A DNA stretch of 64,000 nt from Vagococcus zengguangii (GCF_005145005.1 NZ_CP039712.1:1842501-1906500), one strand, 5' to 3'. Positions 36,212 through 44,439 are shown, counted from the stretch's first letter. Translations and numbers: made by a program. The notes: a model not told the origin generated them from the sequence alone.

Positions 36212-37642
36212 TTGTTCTTCCATTTTGTTTGCTGCGATAACGAATGGTGCATAGATGATGAATGAGACAATCATACAGATTAATGTTACGATTGGTGCTC
36301 TCCAGTCTGCTCCTGTTGCTAAGAATGATAATAGTAATGGTGGTGTTACCCATACTACTTGTTGAGAAACAGGGTTTACTAAGTCCATTGTTGTTGCAAA
36401 GTAACCAATTGCTGTTGTTACTAATGGTGCTAATAAGAATGGTACGAACATAATTGGGTTTAACACGATTGGTAAACCAAACATAACAGGTTCGTTAATG
36501 TTGAAGATACCAGGTCCTAATGATAATTTACCGATAGTCTTGTAATCAGCACGCTTAGAGAACATTAAAATCGCGATAATTAAGACAATCGTACCACCTG
36601 ATCCACCGAACATTGTGTATGCATCGAATGAACCACGTACCCATTTATAACCTTCAGCTTTAACTAATTCAACGCCACCTTCGTTAAACAAGTTAACGTT
36701 TTTAATTTGAGCAACTCCCCAAATTCCTTCTAAAACTGGCGCTAAAACGTTCATACCGTGAATTCCGAAGAACCAGAATAATTGGATGAAAATAGTTACT
36801 AAGATAACTGCTCCGAAACCTTGAGATAAACCTAATAATGGTTCAGCGATTGTTTTTTGTACCCAATCGATGAATAACATACCAGTTCCTTTAGTAAAGA
36901 AGTAGTTGAAGATACCTACAACGTACAATGCTACTAAAGCTGGAATAATCGCTGCGAAAGCTTTACTTACAGCTGGTGGCACTTGTTCTGGCATTTTAAT
37001 CGTAATGTTTTTGTTCATTAATTTAGAGAAAATAACAACAGAAACGAAACCTAAAATCATTGCTGTGAAGAACGCATTACCATTTAAATGATCAAGTTTT
37101 AACCAACCCCAAGCACTATTTGTTACTTGGTCAAATACTGTGACAGCACCTGTTGCTGCGTCTTTTACTTCGACTGTATCAACTGCTGCTCCTACTGCTT
37201 TTAATGCATCGACTGCTTTAGTACCTAACTCCCCTTGAGGAACTTGAACTGAAGCTGGTGCTGAGAAAGCAATCCCTTGAATTAAAGCTCCTACTGAAAC
37301 TAATCCACCGGCTAAATCATTCACGCCATAAGCACGTGCAATGTTGTAACCTAATGAGAAAGCAAACATCAAACCGGCAATCGCTAACGTCCCATTCCAT
37401 ACATAACCATTAATTCCAATAATTTCTCTAAAAACTGGAATAGTATTAGCGTCATAACCGTCAATAAACTGTGTTGGTAAATCACGAATAATTGCGTTAA
37501 TTAACACCGCCATAGACCCTGCCATTGTTACTGGCATGGTACCAATGAAGGCATCTCTTAGTGCAACCAAATGTTTTTGATTACCAATTTTACCTGCGAC
37601 TGGAAGAATATATCTTTCCAACCATGTTGTTAAAGCATTCAT
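36209..37642 (-). CDS. PTS EIIC, lactose/cellobiose family (operon C)
   Basis: 477 aa polytopic membrane permease. NALTTWLERYILPVAGKIGNQKHLVALRDAFIGTMP and FNINEPVMFGLPIVLNP are hallmarks of cellobiose/lactose EIIC proteins. It moves a beta-glucoside or related sugar using phosphate from the EIIB and EIIA encoded upstream. GGGAGGG supports the ATG at 37642. The stop codon is part of repeat R2. The sugar is not known. Confidence 0.92.
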   Translation of the reverse strand: MNALTTWLERYILPVAGKIGNQKHLVALRDAFIGTMPVTMAGSMAVLINAIIRDLPTQFIDGYDANTIPVFREIIGINGYVWNGTLAIAGLMFAFSLGYNIARAYGVNDLAGGLVSVGALIQGIAFSAPASVQVPQGELGTKAVDALKAVGAAVDTVEVKDAATGAVTVFDQVTNSAWGWLKLDHLNGNAFFTAMILGFVSVVIFSKLMNKNITIKMPEQVPPAVSKAFAAIIPALVALYVVGIFNYFFTKGTGMLFIDWVQKTIAEPLLGLSQGFGAVILVTIFIQLFWFFGIHGMNVLAPVLEGIWGVAQIKNVNLFNEGGVELVKAEGYKWVRGSFDAYTMFGGSGGTIVLIIAILMFSKRADYKTIGKLSLGPGIFNINEPVMFGLPIVLNPIMFVPFLLAPLVTTAIGYFATTMDLVNPVSQQVVWVTPPLLLSFLATGADWRAPIVTLICMIVSFIIYAPFVIAANKMEEQ

Positions 37643-37738
37643 GCTTTTCCCTCCCAAAACTTTTCTATTTTTTAATAATCTTTCGATTGATTATTAACCT
37701 AATTAAAACCTACCAACAAACCTATCATTCCTTTTTAA

Positions 37739-38053
37739 TTACGCTGAAATTTTGCGATGAACATCAATAATCTCTTTAGCTAAATCAGTAAAAGCAATTG
37801 ACGTCATTAGATGATCTTGACTATGTATGGTCAACAATGTGATATCTAATTTTTCACCTTGTGCTTCTTTTGTTAATAAACCTGTTTGAGCATGATGCGC
37901 TTGAACTAACGCTTCTTCAGCTGATTTGATTTTTGCATCTGCCTCTTCAAAGTTACTTGCTTTAGCGGCATAAATTGCTTCCATTGCATCACTTTTGGCA
38001 TTTCCAGAGTTAATAATTAACCCCATCACTGCTTCCAAATATTCTTGATCCAT
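37739..38053 (-). CDS. PTS EIIA, lactose/cellobiose family (operon C)
   Basis: 104 aa. Trimeric helical EIIA; the phosphorylated His is H77 in TIHSQDHLMTS, matching the LacA-type motif. It passes phosphate from HPr to the EIIB at 38109. The other two EIIA proteins here are highly similar, so cross-talk between the three systems is plausible. Confidence 0.93.
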   Translation of the reverse strand: MDQEYLEAVMGLIINSGNAKSDAMEAIYAAKASNFEEADAKIKSAEEALVQAHHAQTGLLTKEAQGEKLDITLLTIHSQDHLMTSIAFTDLAKEIIDVHRKISA

Positions 38054-38108
38054 AAATTTTGATCCACCTTTTTATCTCTATAGTTCTAATAATTAATCAG
38101 CTGATGGA

Positions 38109-38432
38109 TTACGCACCTTCGATTAATTTTAACGCTTGTGCTAGAACATTTTCGCCGTTCATCATGCCATAGTCTTTCATATCGATAATATCTAATGGAA
38201 TACCTTTGTCTGCTAACTTAGCTTCGAATTGACCTTTCATGAAACGTACTTGAGGTCCTAATAATAAAACATCAACATTTTTTGCAGCTAAGCTATTGTC
38301 AGCATCTGAAGCTGAGACTGCGAAGATATCTGTTTCTAATCCTTGAGCATCTGCTGCTTTTTGCATTTTTGTTACTAACATAGACGTACTCATTCCTGCT
38401 GAACATACTAACATAATTGTTTTTGTTGCCAT
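38109..38432 (-). CDS. PTS EIIB, lactose/cellobiose family (operon C)
   Basis: 107 aa. Phosphocysteine C10 in TIMLVCSAGMSTSML. First gene of operon C, 55-70 bp behind a sigma-54 promoter. AGGAGG lies before the start. The sequence is nearly the same as the EIIB at 40640. Confidence 0.93.
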   Translation of the reverse strand: MATKTIMLVCSAGMSTSMLVTKMQKAADAQGLETDIFAVSASDADNSLAAKNVDVLLLGPQVRFMKGQFEAKLADKGIPLDIIDMKDYGMMNGENVLAQALKLIEGA

Positions 38433-38486
38433 TTTAAAATCCTCCTAAGATATGATTAATTTTTTATTATTCTCACTCTTATATAA

Positions 38487-38502
38487 GCAAGAGCCGTGCC
38501 AA
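38487..38502 (-). promoter_or_regulatory. sigma-54 promoter of PTS operon C
   Basis: On the minus strand TTGGCACGGCTCTTGC matches the -24 (TGGCAC) and -12 (TTGC) consensus with correct spacing. A LevR-type activator gene lies in the same locus. Confidence 0.93.
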
Positions 38503-38507
38503 CTTTC

Positions 38508-38551
38508 ATTTTTATTGAAAACGTTATTATAACAACGTTTTCAATAAAAAT
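38508..38551 (-). promoter_or_regulatory. 18-bp perfect palindrome beside the operon C promoter (activator site or cre)
   Basis: Arms ATTTTTATTGAAAACGTT and its exact complement around 8 nt, only 5 bp upstream of the -24 element. The core TTGAAAACGTTATTA differs by one base from the CcpA cre consensus, and GAAAACGT also recurs upstream of operons A and B. It may be a CcpA site, a LevR-type activator site, or both. Confidence 0.6.
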
Positions 38552-38571
38552 CCGCTTACACAAATATACTA

Positions 38572-38611
38572 AACAAAAAGTACACACAATAATTTGTGTG
38601 TACTTTTTGTT
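38572..38611 (-). terminator. strong hairpin upstream of operon C
   Basis: An 18-bp perfect stem (AACAAAAAGTACACACAA and complement) with a 4-nt loop and T-rich end. It insulates operon C from operon B transcripts. Confidence 0.88.
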
Positions 38612-38784
38612 ATTTAACGATAGTTTCTCGAAACAAAACGCTATATTTAAAAGCTTTGTCAGAAAAATAAGATATCCATTAAGTTATTTATTGATATTTA
38701 CAATGTGTTTCGTCAATTTATTTTCATTAAATTAACCTTTTATATAATAACAAAAAAATACAACTTTAAAAAAATATCATTAAA

Positions 38785-38817
38785 AATAAGACATAGGATT
38801 CAGGCCTATGTCTTATT
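38785..38817 (-). terminator. terminator of PTS operon B
   Basis: A 13-bp stem (AATAAGACATAGG / CCTATGTCTTATT) with a 7-nt loop, 40 bp after the stop of the TIM-barrel gene. The 426-bp gap 38433-38858 holds this, the 38572 hairpin, the palindrome and the sigma-54 promoter, and no gene. Confidence 0.85.
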
Positions 38818-38858
38818 TCAACTATTTTTATTCATTTTCTTCTATATAATACTTCTTT

Positions 38859-39782
38859 TTAACGATTTACTGAGCGAGCAAAACGTGAAACAGTATGACG
38901 TTCACCGCGGATTGCATCTGATAGTTCCTTAATATTTTTTATGCCGACTAATCCCATATTCGCATCACCAATATGTTGAATATCAACCCCTAATATTTTA
39001 TTACGTAACGCAATGTCTCGAATAGTATCTGGATGAGAACTTTCTTGAGACGTTCCAATCGCACTCATCACTAATTTATCTTGACTATGGCAGTATTCGA
39101 CCACTTCAGCTACCATTTTTTCAGTAATTCCCCAAACGCTACCTACAGCTGGCACTAACACAATATCCGCCCCCGCTTCGACGAACTGTTTGGCCGATTC
39201 AGCACTTGCGACTGGCTCATCTACGCCAGCACTATGCATTTTACCAGCAATTATCACACCATCAAAATGCTCTTTAGCGATTTTGATATTTTCAGCAATT
39301 CGTTGGTTGGTGACACCTGTTCCCGGATTACCTGTTAATAAGATAAAATCTAACCCAATTTCATTGGCACGTTTGAATGTTTCAGCTGAAGCCGTACGTC
39401 CTTTAGAAATTTCAATGACATCCGATGTCATATTAGCGTTTGGATCAACAGGTTCTAAGTTAGCACCAATTGGCAGTCCCACTAATTTTTTCAAATCACG
39501 AATTGCGTTGTCATTAGGTTTAGCATTCCATGCCGCATATTGTCCTTCATATAAACTTAATATAATCGGTTCAAAAACATCGAAACCATTTAATAAAATC
39601 ATATCCGCACCATAAGCTCGTGCTAACTCACTTGATGTAATATCACCAACGATTGGTTCATGCATGACGACATTTTCACTTAGAATAACGCGTCCTTCAC
39701 TAGCTTTAATACTTTGTACTAAGTCTTCCTTTGTAAATTTGCTAATGTCACTTGCATTAGCACTAATTAATCGTTTGACCAT
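38859..39782 (-). CDS. TIM-barrel-like protein of PTS operon B (PEP mutase-like, DUF7916-type)
   Basis: 307 aa from the ATG at 39782 (AAGGTGGG upstream). Repeated beta-alpha units such as ADMILLNGFDV, DFILLTGNPGTGVT, DGVIIAGKMHSAGVDEP and ADIVLVPAVGSVWGI suggest a TIM barrel akin to the PEP mutase/isocitrate lyase superfamily. I believe it belongs to a family of unknown function (DUF7916) often found with lactose/cellobiose PTS genes; that name is from memory. It may act on an imported phosphosugar. Confidence 0.65.
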   Translation of the reverse strand: MVKRLISANASDISKFTKEDLVQSIKASEGRVILSENVVMHEPIVGDITSSELARAYGADMILLNGFDVFEPIILSLYEGQYAAWNAKPNDNAIRDLKKLVGLPIGANLEPVDPNANMTSDVIEISKGRTASAETFKRANEIGLDFILLTGNPGTGVTNQRIAENIKIAKEHFDGVIIAGKMHSAGVDEPVASAESAKQFVEAGADIVLVPAVGSVWGITEKMVAEVVEYCHSQDKLVMSAIGTSQESSHPDTIRDIALRNKILGVDIQHIGDANMGLVGIKNIKELSDAIRGERHTVSRFARSVNR

Positions 39783-39867
39783 TATTTTCCCACCTTTACT
39801 TATTTTTATTTCAATGTTTATGAAGAAATCCCTACACCAACCTTTTAGCTGAAGTGCAGGGATTGTA

Positions 39868-40182
39868 TTATTCGCTAATTTTGCGGTGTAAGTCAATGAT
39901 TTCTTTCGCTAAATCAGTAAAAGCGATTGATGTCATTAAATGATCTTGGCTATGAACCGTTAATAAAGTGATTTCTAACTTCTCGCCTTGTGCCTCTTTC
40001 GTTAATAAGCCTGTTTGAGAATGATGCGCTTGAACTAATGCTTCTTCCGCGCCTTTAATTTTCGCGTCTGCTTCTTCAAAGTTTCCTGCTTTCGCAGCAT
40101 AGATAGCTTCCATTGCATCGCTTTTAGCATTTCCTGAGTTAATGATTAATCCCATGACTGCTTCTAAATATTCTTGATCCAT
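39868..40182 (-). CDS. PTS EIIA, lactose/cellobiose family (operon B)
   Basis: 104 aa, with the active His in TVHSQDHLMTS. Nearly identical to the EIIA at 37739. It lies between repeat array R3 upstream and the TIM-barrel gene downstream. Operon B has no EIIC, so this protein probably works with the EIIC of operon A or C. Confidence 0.92.
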   Translation of the reverse strand: MDQEYLEAVMGLIINSGNAKSDAMEAIYAAKAGNFEEADAKIKGAEEALVQAHHSQTGLLTKEAQGEKLEITLLTVHSQDHLMTSIAFTDLAKEIIDLHRKISE

Positions 40183-40256
40183 TATTTTTCCACCTTTTTA
40201 TTTTTAATAATATTTTAAAAAGAATGAGGGTGTCTCTATAACTGAAACACTAATGA

Positions 40257-40639
40257 ACACCCTCAAGGAATCTTCTTAATCCGGCTTTTAGGTGCTGCTT
40301 TTTAGACAATATGTTGTGACTCTCAAAAATTGTTGTACAATTTTCGTCATCCCACGCATATTGCTCAAAAGCAACCCGCACCCTCAAGTACTTTTCTCAA
40401 TCCGGCTTTTGGTCGCAACTTCCTCGGTAATATGTCACGATTCTCAAAAATCGCTTCGCAATTTTCGTCATCGTGCGCATATTACTCAAAAGTTAAACGC
40501 GACCGTGAGCACTTTATCTAATCCGGCTTTCCTGAGCATCCCCTCGAAAATAATACCTCCCATTCCAAAAATATAAGAAGCTATTTTTGAATGGTTTTCA
40601 TTATTTTCCGGGGATAAGCGCTCACTCAAGCACTTTTCT
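40257..40639 (-). repeat. stop-abutting palindromic repeat array, R3 (three hairpin units)
   Basis: Fills the gap between EIIB and EIIA in operon B. On the minus strand, boundary AAAAGTGCTTGAG lies 3 nt after the EIIB stop. A CCCC / GGGG hairpin with CCATT arms (close to R2 unit 1) follows, then a TAATATG-based unit and an AATATG/CATATT-based unit, separated by AAAGCCGGATT and AAAGT-C-TGAG boundaries. The 457-bp gap holds no credible gene. Confidence 0.88.
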
Positions 40640-40960
40640 TTACTCTCCGATTAATTTTAAGGCTTGGGCTAGGACGTTTGGTCCGTTCATCATACCGTAG
40701 TCTTTCATGTCGATTACATCTAAAGGAATCCCTTTATCCGCTAACTTCTCTTCGAATTGACCTTTCATGAAACGAACTTGAGGTCCTAATAATAAGACGT
40801 CAACATTTTTAGCTGCTAAGTTGTTATCTGCATCTGATGCTGATACTGCGAAGATATCTGTTTCTAAGCCTTGCTCATCCGCTGCTTTTTGCATTTTTGT
40901 TACTAACATAGACGTACTCATTCCTGCTGAACATACTAACATAATTGTTTTTTTAGACAT
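40640..40960 (-). CDS. PTS EIIB, lactose/cellobiose family (operon B)
   Basis: 106 aa from the ATG at 40960 (GGGGGAA six bases upstream). C10 in TIMLVCSAGMSTSML is the phosphorylation site. First gene of operon B behind its own sigma-54 promoter. Almost identical to the EIIB at 38109. Confidence 0.92.
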   Translation of the reverse strand: MSKKTIMLVCSAGMSTSMLVTKMQKAADEQGLETDIFAVSASDADNNLAAKNVDVLLLGPQVRFMKGQFEEKLADKGIPLDVIDMKDYGMMNGPNVLAQALKLIGE

Positions 40961-41006
40961 TTGTAATTCCCCCAAAATCTTTATTTTTTATTCATACTTT
41001 ATATAT

Positions 41007-41022
41007 GCAAGTTGTGTGCCAA
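41007..41022 (-). promoter_or_regulatory. sigma-54 promoter of PTS operon B
   Basis: On the minus strand TTGGCACACAACTTGC gives -24 TGGCAC and -12 TTGC, 47 bp before the EIIB start. Confidence 0.92.
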
Positions 41023-41030
41023 CTATTATC

Positions 41031-41060
41031 GAAAAGAAATGCCGGAATAATAACGTTTTC
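41031..41060 (-). promoter_or_regulatory. degenerate activator/cre-like site upstream of operon B
   Basis: AACGTTTTC (41052-41060) matches the right half of the operon C palindrome; the left half (41031 on) is degenerate. Position upstream of -24 is similar. Confidence 0.35.
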
Positions 41061-41092
41061 TAGCGAAATAAAATTACACTCTGTTCAAAAAG

Positions 41093-41128
41093 AAAAAACA
41101 CACAAAGATTTGTGTGTATATTCTTTCA
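41093..41128 (-). terminator. terminator of PTS operon A
   Basis: ACACACAAA / TTTGTGTGT core within a longer A-rich / T-rich hairpin, about 30 bp after the DUF3284 stop at 41155. Confidence 0.7.
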
Positions 41129-41154
41129 CAATATCAAATTTTCACTCTAGATTT

Positions 41155-41568
41155 CTAATACGAAGCTTCCATTGCTTCTAACATTTTAACTAGTTGTTTC
41201 TTCTTAAAAGGCGTCATCACAACACCAAATAAACTATCATTAAGTTTTTGTAGAAGTCCATGTGAAGTCATCTCTTCTGTATAAGTCACCTCACACTGTT
41301 GATCAGATGTGGGCTTGATTTGGTAAACGACATTAAACTCATTACGAATAGTTGAAGTATTAAATCGATAACATTCATTCGTTTTGGCTTCTTCAATGGT
41401 GATACGCGCCCGACTATTTTTAGAGAACTCTTTAACATAGCTATAATTGGCTAATTGATGAGGTTTGATTGTTTCACCTGTACTCTTACGAATGTCAAAC
41501 ACTACTGAATTAATCACTTGTTGGTAAAAAAAATCGGCGGGTATATTTAAGGTTTTAACGATTTTCAT
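41155..41568 (-). CDS. DUF3284-type protein, PTS-associated (operon A)
   Basis: 137 aa, paralogue of the 34976 product with the same length and ends (MKIVKTLNIPADFFYQQ ... KMLEAMEASY). Soluble, function unknown. Overlaps the small membrane protein gene by 14 bp, exactly as in operon C, which indicates block duplication and translational coupling. Confidence 0.75.
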   Translation of the reverse strand: MKIVKTLNIPADFFYQQVINSVVFDIRKSTGETIKPHQLANYSYVKEFSKNSRARITIEEAKTNECYRFNTSTIRNEFNVVYQIKPTSDQQCEVTYTEEMTSHGLLQKLNDSLFGVVMTPFKKKQLVKMLEAMEASY

Positions 41569-41752
41569 GTTGCTTCACCTCAGCCTTTTTCGCATTTTTG
41601 TTGCCTTTATACGCCAAAACAGCACCTAAAACGATTAGAGAAACAGCCGTTGCCATTAATAAAAAATCGTATTTCAAGGTTTTTGGATTCACACTAAACA
41701 TAAATAATAAACAACCTAAACTAATTAAGGCTAAACCGTTTTTCATCATCAT
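41555..41752 (-). CDS. small two-span membrane protein (operon A)
   Basis: 65 aa with two hydrophobic stretches (LALISLGCLLFMFSV and FLLMATAVSLIVLGAVLAY) and a Lys-rich end. Paralogue of the gene at 35376. AAGGAG precedes a run of three ATG codons. Confidence 0.7.
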   Translation of the reverse strand: MMMKNGLALISLGCLLFMFSVNPKTLKYDFLLMATAVSLIVLGAVLAYKGNKNAKKAEVKQHENR

Positions 41753-41788
41753 CTATCATCTGCTCCTTCATTTTTTAATAATTAGTTA

Positions 41789-42007
41789 TTACATAGCATT
41801 GCATTGAAAGTAAAGTACTTTTCCCCAAGGTTCTGATTTAATCGCTTCTTTCGCTGCTTTTGCCGCTGCTTCTGGTTCTGCCCCAGCCACTTCAAACGTT
41901 AATTTAATTCCTTTTTTCTCAATAAACTTGTACGTAATCCCTTCAGATAGACCTTCTAATAAGGCAATCACGTTATCTTGTTGCATTGCTACGTCAATTG
42001 CAATCAT
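41789..42007 (-). CDS. conserved 72-aa protein of the PTS cassette (operon A)
   Basis: 72 aa, MIAIDVAMQQDNVIALLE to PWGKVLYFQCNAM. Paralogue of the gene at 35602, with the same unknown family and a conserved C-terminal Cys. GAAGGAG precedes the ATG. No predicted signal or membrane span. Confidence 0.7.
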   Translation of the reverse strand: MIAIDVAMQQDNVIALLEGLSEGITYKFIEKKGIKLTFEVAGAEPEAAAKAAKEAIKSEPWGKVLYFQCNAM

Positions 42008-42128
42008 CTTAATCGCTCCTTCTTGTTTATCAATTTAACTAGCACACACCACGCCACTTCCTGCAAGTTTTGTGGTGTAACTAGTTAGTTTCTTCTATTA
42101 TAATAATGTTTAAATTAAATTAATTTAA

Positions 42129-43538
42129 TTATTCTTCAGCCATTTTGTTAGCAGCAATGATAAATGGCGCCCAAATTGCAAGTGCTACGACTAAGTTAAC
42201 AATAGTTAACACAATCGCTTTCCAATCGCCACCTGTTGCTAAGAAACCACTTAAAACGGTAGGCATTACCCAAATAACATTTACAACAACCGGTTTTACT
42301 AAGCCCGCAATCGTTGCAAAGTAAGCAATTGTAGCTGTTGCTAATGGTGCTAAAATGAATGGAATAATCATGATTGGGTTTAATACTACTGGTAAACCAA
42401 ACATCACTGGTTCGTTAATATTAAATAATCCAGGTCCAATCGCTAATTTACCAATTGTTCGATAATCTGAACGTTTAGAGAACAATAGCACAGCAATTAA
42501 CAGCACTAGCGTAACCCCTGCGCCCCCCGGCCATACGAACGCTTCAAATGAACCGGCCACCCATTTATAAGGAATTGCTTCCCCTTGTTGGAAGGCATTA
42601 GTATTATCAACCATCGCTGTTCCATAGACTGATTGTAACACAGGTGACATGATATTCGTACCGTGTAAACCAAAGAACCATAAAATATGAATAAGTAATA
42701 CAATAACTACTACCGCACCGTAACCTTGAGAAAGTTGTAATAATGGTTTTTGAATAGATTCTGAGATCCAGTCAATAATCGGCATACCGACAAATCTTTG
42801 GAATAAATCATAGACTAAACTTGATGCATATAAAGCCACTACCCCAGGAACAATTGCTGCGAAAGCTTTTGATACTGCCGGTGGTACTGAATCGGGCATT
42901 TTAATTGTAATCTTTTTATTCATTAATTTAGAGAAAATAATAACAGAGATAAAACCAAATAACATGGCTGTAAATAATCCTGTACCACCCATATATTGAC
43001 TGAATGGGAAGTATCCCCAAGCACCTGTTGAGACATTTAATCCATCAATCGTAGCGCCTGCTGCTGTTAATAATTCAGCTGCTTTATCTGGTAAAGCTTC
43101 TGTTAGAGTTAACGTCGCTGTTGCTGATTGAGGAATCCCCATTAAGAACGCTGCTAATGACACAATAGAGCCTGATAATGGGTCAACATCGTACGCTTTA
43201 GCAATTTGATAACCTAATGTAACTGCAAACAACACCGCCATAATCGCTAATGTACCGCCCCAAACAATCCCGTTCATCGAAATAATTGCTGATGTATATT
43301 TGGTAATAACGTTGGTGTAACCACCAGGATCATTTTCTAAAAATAATGGACCCTTTGTAATATAAGTATTTGGGAAATCACGTAAAAATGCGTTTAGTAA
43401 CGTCGCTACTGAACCTGCCATTGTTGCCGGCATCATACTAATAAACGCATCACGCAGTGCCACTAAGTGTTTTTGCGAACCGATTTTTGCAGCTACCGGT
43501 AAAATATACCTTTCCATCCAACTAACTAATGCATTCAT
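42129..43538 (-). CDS. PTS EIIC, lactose/cellobiose family (operon A)
   Basis: 469 aa polytopic permease, paralogue of the 36209 product: NALVSWMERYILPVAAKIGSQKHL, LWFFGLHGTNIMSPVLQ, FNINEPVMFGLPVVLNPIM. Differences in the central loops suggest another sugar preference. AGGAGG precedes the ATG. Confidence 0.92.
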   Translation of the reverse strand: MNALVSWMERYILPVAAKIGSQKHLVALRDAFISMMPATMAGSVATLLNAFLRDFPNTYITKGPLFLENDPGGYTNVITKYTSAIISMNGIVWGGTLAIMAVLFAVTLGYQIAKAYDVDPLSGSIVSLAAFLMGIPQSATATLTLTEALPDKAAELLTAAGATIDGLNVSTGAWGYFPFSQYMGGTGLFTAMLFGFISVIIFSKLMNKKITIKMPDSVPPAVSKAFAAIVPGVVALYASSLVYDLFQRFVGMPIIDWISESIQKPLLQLSQGYGAVVVIVLLIHILWFFGLHGTNIMSPVLQSVYGTAMVDNTNAFQQGEAIPYKWVAGSFEAFVWPGGAGVTLVLLIAVLLFSKRSDYRTIGKLAIGPGLFNINEPVMFGLPVVLNPIMIIPFILAPLATATIAYFATIAGLVKPVVVNVIWVMPTVLSGFLATGGDWKAIVLTIVNLVVALAIWAPFIIAANKMAEE

Positions 43539-43571
43539 AAAAAATCCTCCTATTATTTAATTTAGTTGTGT

Positions 43572-43889
43572 CTAACCGTTGTATAGTTTACGATACACAT
43601 CAACCAGTTCTTTTGCCAAATCTGTAAATGTTATAGACGTCATTAAATGATCTTGGCTATGAACCGTTAATAACGTAATCTCCAATTTCTCCCCTTGTGC
43701 TTCTTTTGTTAATAAACCTGTTTGAGAATGATGCGCCTCAACTAAGGCTGCTTCTGCCGCTTTAATTTTTTCATCAGCTTCTTCAAACTTACCCTCTTTT
43801 GCTGCATAGATAGCTTCCATTGCATCACTCTTAGCATTGCCCGAGTTGACAATCAAGCCCATCACCGCTTCTAAATATTCTTGATCCAT
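43572..43889 (-). CDS. PTS EIIA, lactose/cellobiose family (operon A)
   Basis: 105 aa with the active His in TVHSQDHLMTS. Very similar to the other two EIIA proteins, differing mostly at the C-terminus. TTTAGGAGG precedes the ATG. Lies between EIIB and EIIC of operon A. Confidence 0.92.
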   Translation of the reverse strand: MDQEYLEAVMGLIVNSGNAKSDAMEAIYAAKEGKFEEADEKIKAAEAALVEAHHSQTGLLTKEAQGEKLEITLLTVHSQDHLMTSITFTDLAKELVDVYRKLYNG

Positions 43890-43971
43890 TGTGTAAAACC
43901 TCCTAAACCTCTCTTGACCAAAATCAATCTTTTTTAATCATTTAAAAGATTGATTCTTGTTACCAATAACG

Positions 43972-44292
43972 CTACCCTTCAATTAGCCCTAACGCTTGGT
44001 TCAAAACATTTTTACCATTCATTGTACCGTAATCTTTCATGTCGATAACATCTAGCGGAATACCTTTGTCGGCTAATTTGGCTTCAAATTGACCTTTCAT
44101 AAAGCGAACTTGAGGTCCTAACAATAAAACATCCACATCTTTTGTCGCTAAATTATTATCCGCATCTGAGGCCCCTACAGCAAAAATTTCAGCATCAATA
44201 CCTTGATCATCTGCTGCTTGTTGCATCTTTGTTACTAGCATGGACGTGCTCATCCCTGCTGAACACACTAGCATAATCGTTTTCTTTGACAT
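43972..44292 (-). CDS. PTS EIIB, lactose/cellobiose family (operon A)
   Basis: 106 aa with C10 in TIMLVCSAGMSTSML. First gene of operon A, 61 bp behind a sigma-54 promoter. Slightly more diverged than the other two EIIB proteins. AGGAGG supports the start. Confidence 0.92.
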   Translation of the reverse strand: MSKKTIMLVCSAGMSTSMLVTKMQQAADDQGIDAEIFAVGASDADNNLATKDVDVLLLGPQVRFMKGQFEAKLADKGIPLDVIDMKDYGTMNGKNVLNQALGLIEG

Positions 44293-44353
44293 CTTTCACC
44301 CTCCTTAAAATTCATAAGTTTATAACATTATAACGTTTCACACTTTAATAAAT

Positions 44354-44369
44354 GCAATTCTTGTGCCAA
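44354..44369 (-). promoter_or_regulatory. sigma-54 promoter of PTS operon A
   Basis: On the minus strand TTGGCACAAGAATTGC fits the -24/-12 consensus. Confidence 0.93.
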
Positions 44370-44380
44370 CTATCCGTTCA

Positions 44381-44408
44381 TTGAAAACGTCTACATGTCA
44401 ACGTTTTG
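44381..44408 (-). promoter_or_regulatory. activator/cre-like inverted repeat upstream of operon A
   Basis: TTGAAAACGT (44381-44390) and AACGTTTTG (44400-44408) form an inverted repeat like that before operon C, 11 bp upstream of the -24 element. TTGAAAACGTCTACA is one base off the cre consensus. Confidence 0.5.
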
Positions 44409-44439
44409 TCTCAATCTATCCATTACACAAAAAAAGAAC

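Noticed and set aside
38433-38858. Riboswitch or T-box in the gap before operon C
   Set aside because: The structures there are explained by two terminators, a palindromic protein site and a sigma-54 promoter; no T-box or riboswitch core motif is visible.
40292-40576. Plus-strand open frames of 94 and 63 codons
   Set aside because: They lie wholly within repeat array R3 and translate repeated segments; no ribosome binding site.
35929-40639. CRISPR-like array from the repeated AAGCACTTTT / AATCCGGCTTT motifs
   Set aside because: Repeats are imperfect, the intervening parts are palindromic and related to one another, and no cas genes are present.
35929-40639. Insertion sequences or MITEs with target duplications
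   Set aside because: No transposase and no clear target-site duplications were seen; the elements are described only as a repeat family.
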